DNA of 64,000 nt from the NCBI GenBank assembly GCA_034440395.1, contig JAWXBW010000047.1:26753-90752 (forward strand). Direction: 5' to 3'. Below are positions 63,129-64,000 of this stretch, one piece after another. The DNA comes from JAAUTS01 sp034440395 (GTDB lineage: Bacteria; Verrucomicrobiota; Verrucomicrobiia; Methylacidiphilales; JAAUTS01). The notes below the pieces were generated by a model, which saw only the letters and a list, made by a program, of their open reading frames with translations, was not told the DNA's origin and made no database searches. Every line of letters begins with the position of its first letter. Positions within the stretch are counted from its first letter, which is position 1. The position numbers and the translations under genes were made by a program.

Positions 63129-63765
63129 AAATATTATCTGGAGCAAGTTCGAGCCAGGTTTTCCAGTAGTCCTTTCTAGAAATATGCTGGAAGACTTTGC
63201 TCTTGTGCGCCTCAGCAAACTCTAGTGTAGCAAGAATAAGGATAGTAGAAGTTCTATCACTGACCCCGACGAGTAAACAGTCGGCCTCATTATTTTCAAG
63301 TATATCAAGGGCATCGCTTAGAGCTTGTCTTACTGTTAAGCAGGTCAGGACGGGGCCTTGACATTTAAATTGAATAGCAAGGTGAGAGGCAGGTATGTTG
63401 GGCAAGCGACCGAGAATCCAAAGTGGATTGAGATGCTGGTTTAGTTTTTCTACGAGTGGGAGGTCGTCGCCGTCTTGGAAGGCTTGACGTAGATCCTCTT
63501 CTCCCATGGTGGCTGAACCAACAGCAAGGCTAATACCACGCCGAAAGGAGGGCTTGGAATAGTCAAGAGTCGCTTGCTCCATGGCCTGCCATGCTGCTTT
63601 GAGAGCTAGGCGCCCGCGTGAGTCGATCACTTTAAGTGCTTTGCGCTGGTAAAGTCTATCGCTCCAGGTCGAATCTATACCCCATGTGGGATCATTAGAT
63701 TGGCCTAAGGCTAGGATAGCATAAGGGAGGGAGAGAGAGTCTGCTGCTGCTTGATGATTGATCAT
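63121..63765 (-). CDS. Ketosynthase-like protein without the catalytic cysteine motif
   Basis: 214-residue protein that matches the N-terminal half of a ketosynthase: ALKAAWQAMEQATLDYS, ISLAVGSATMGEEDL and ADCLLVGVSD appear in order. The usual catalytic TACAS segment reads LTCLTVRQA, so the nucleophile is displaced. The second half with the two histidines is missing. It resembles chain-length-factor-like partners in type II PKS and aryl-polyene systems. First gene of the operon, overlapping the ketoreductase start. Confidence 0.65.
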   Translation of the reverse strand: MINHQAAADSLSLPYAILALGQSNDPTWGIDSTWSDRLYQRKALKVIDSRGRLALKAAWQAMEQATLDYSKPSFRRGISLAVGSATMGEEDLRQAFQDGDDLPLVEKLNQHLNPLWILGRLPNIPASHLAIQFKCQGPVLTCLTVRQALSDALDILENNEADCLLVGVSDRTSTILILATLEFAEAHKSKVFQHISRKDYWKTWLELAPDNIYE

Positions 63766-63915
63766 TTCTGACTTTGAGATTTTTAGTGCTGTAAACAACT
63801 AATTATCAGCAGGTTATAGATTCATAAAAGATTTGGGGTTTAGGTATCTAACTCTTTTTTATTATTTTTGAATAAGACCTCCATGATAAGCGTCGAAGGT
63901 GTTAAGGAAATTACA

Positions 63916-64000
63916 ATGAAAAAATATGTAGCTATTGGTTTGGGTTGTTTGGCCTTGAGTTTAATGGGTTCCGCTAATCAGGCGCAGGCTGGACTAAGGG
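63916..64000 (+). CDS. N-terminus of a secreted protein (cut by the window edge)
   Basis: An AAGGA site precedes an ATG at 63916 that opens a clear signal peptide (MKKYVAIGLGCLALSLMGSA) with a likely cleavage after QAQA. Only 28 residues are visible, so the function is unknown. It diverges from the ketosynthase-like gene. Confidence 0.55.
   Translation, partial: MKKYVAIGLGCLALSLMGSANQAQAGLR

Noticed and set aside
1..64000. tRNA genes, rRNA genes and CRISPR arrays
   Set aside because: I scanned the intergenic regions for T-arm words and regular repeats and found none convincing; a covariance search would be the decisive test.

Overview
The window is 64 kb of a bacterial chromosome of roughly 48% GC, densely packed and mostly coding. 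The gene content points to the PVC group, most likely Verrucomicrobiota: an McsB-ClpC pair without CtsR or McsA, a ribBA-ribH-nusB-ftsY-mnmA operon, DUF4912 and DUF4412 proteins, a Chlamydia-like class I ribonucleotide reductase, and menaquinone-type UbiE/MenG. This assignment is inference from gene content; there is no rRNA or other phylogenetic marker here. I found no tRNA, rRNA or CRISPR array.

Layout. 1-4.2 kb: end of a TolC protein and an RND pump. 4.3-8.5 kb: a tiny basic protein, PanD, an ECF sigma/anti-sigma pair, a soluble hybrid histidine kinase and a YlbF protein. 8.6-10.0 kb: two broken nucleotidyltransferase genes. 10.0-14.1 kb: riboflavin, NusB, FtsY and MnmA operon. 14.3-19.3 kb: ExoD-like protein, PEP carboxylase, ACT regulator, secreted protein. 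19.5-23.9 kb: mcsB-clpC, then ubiE/menG. 24.0-24.8 kb: a decayed toxin-antitoxin locus. 26.0-30.3 kb: nrdBA, preceded by two NrdR-box-like sites and a strong leader hairpin. 30.5-34.8 kb: SelO, a flavoprotein disulfide oxidoreductase and an ADP-ribosylglycohydrolase relative. 35.0-35.7 kb: a PIN toxin gene with two stop codons. 36.4-43.9 kb: an amine-metabolism cluster. 43.9-46 kb: tyrS and yhbY. 46.0-48.7 kb: a cobalamin riboswitch, a TonB receptor, a DUF5522 protein and a cobT remnant. 49-51.3 kb: an AT-rich HpaII-type restriction-modification system. 51.4-58 kb: an Old Yellow Enzyme, DUF4912, hisF, trpE and trpG. 58.0-63.8 kb: a minus-strand operon of fatty-acid-synthase-like proteins, an MGDG-synthase-like glycosyltransferase and a GH1 enzyme.

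The two most interesting systems are these. First, 36.4-43.9 kb encodes a GmaS/GlnT-type ligase, a three-part N-methylglutamate synthase (MgsABC), a single-chain sarcosine-oxidase-like flavoprotein and an M20 peptidase, with an XRE-cupin regulator beside them. Together they could run the N-methylglutamate route for methylamine, with one oxidase replacing the usual four-subunit MgdABCD dehydrogenase. Second, the operon at 58.0-63.8 kb puts a small type II ketosynthase/ACP/ketoreductase set next to an MGDG-synthase-like glycosyltransferase and a GH1 protein. GH1 includes the plant galactolipid-remodelling enzyme SFR2, so this may be an unusual glycolipid pathway.

A recurring theme is erosion of toxin-antitoxin-like genes. 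Four independent loci carry frameshifts or in-frame stops, while neighbouring housekeeping genes are intact.
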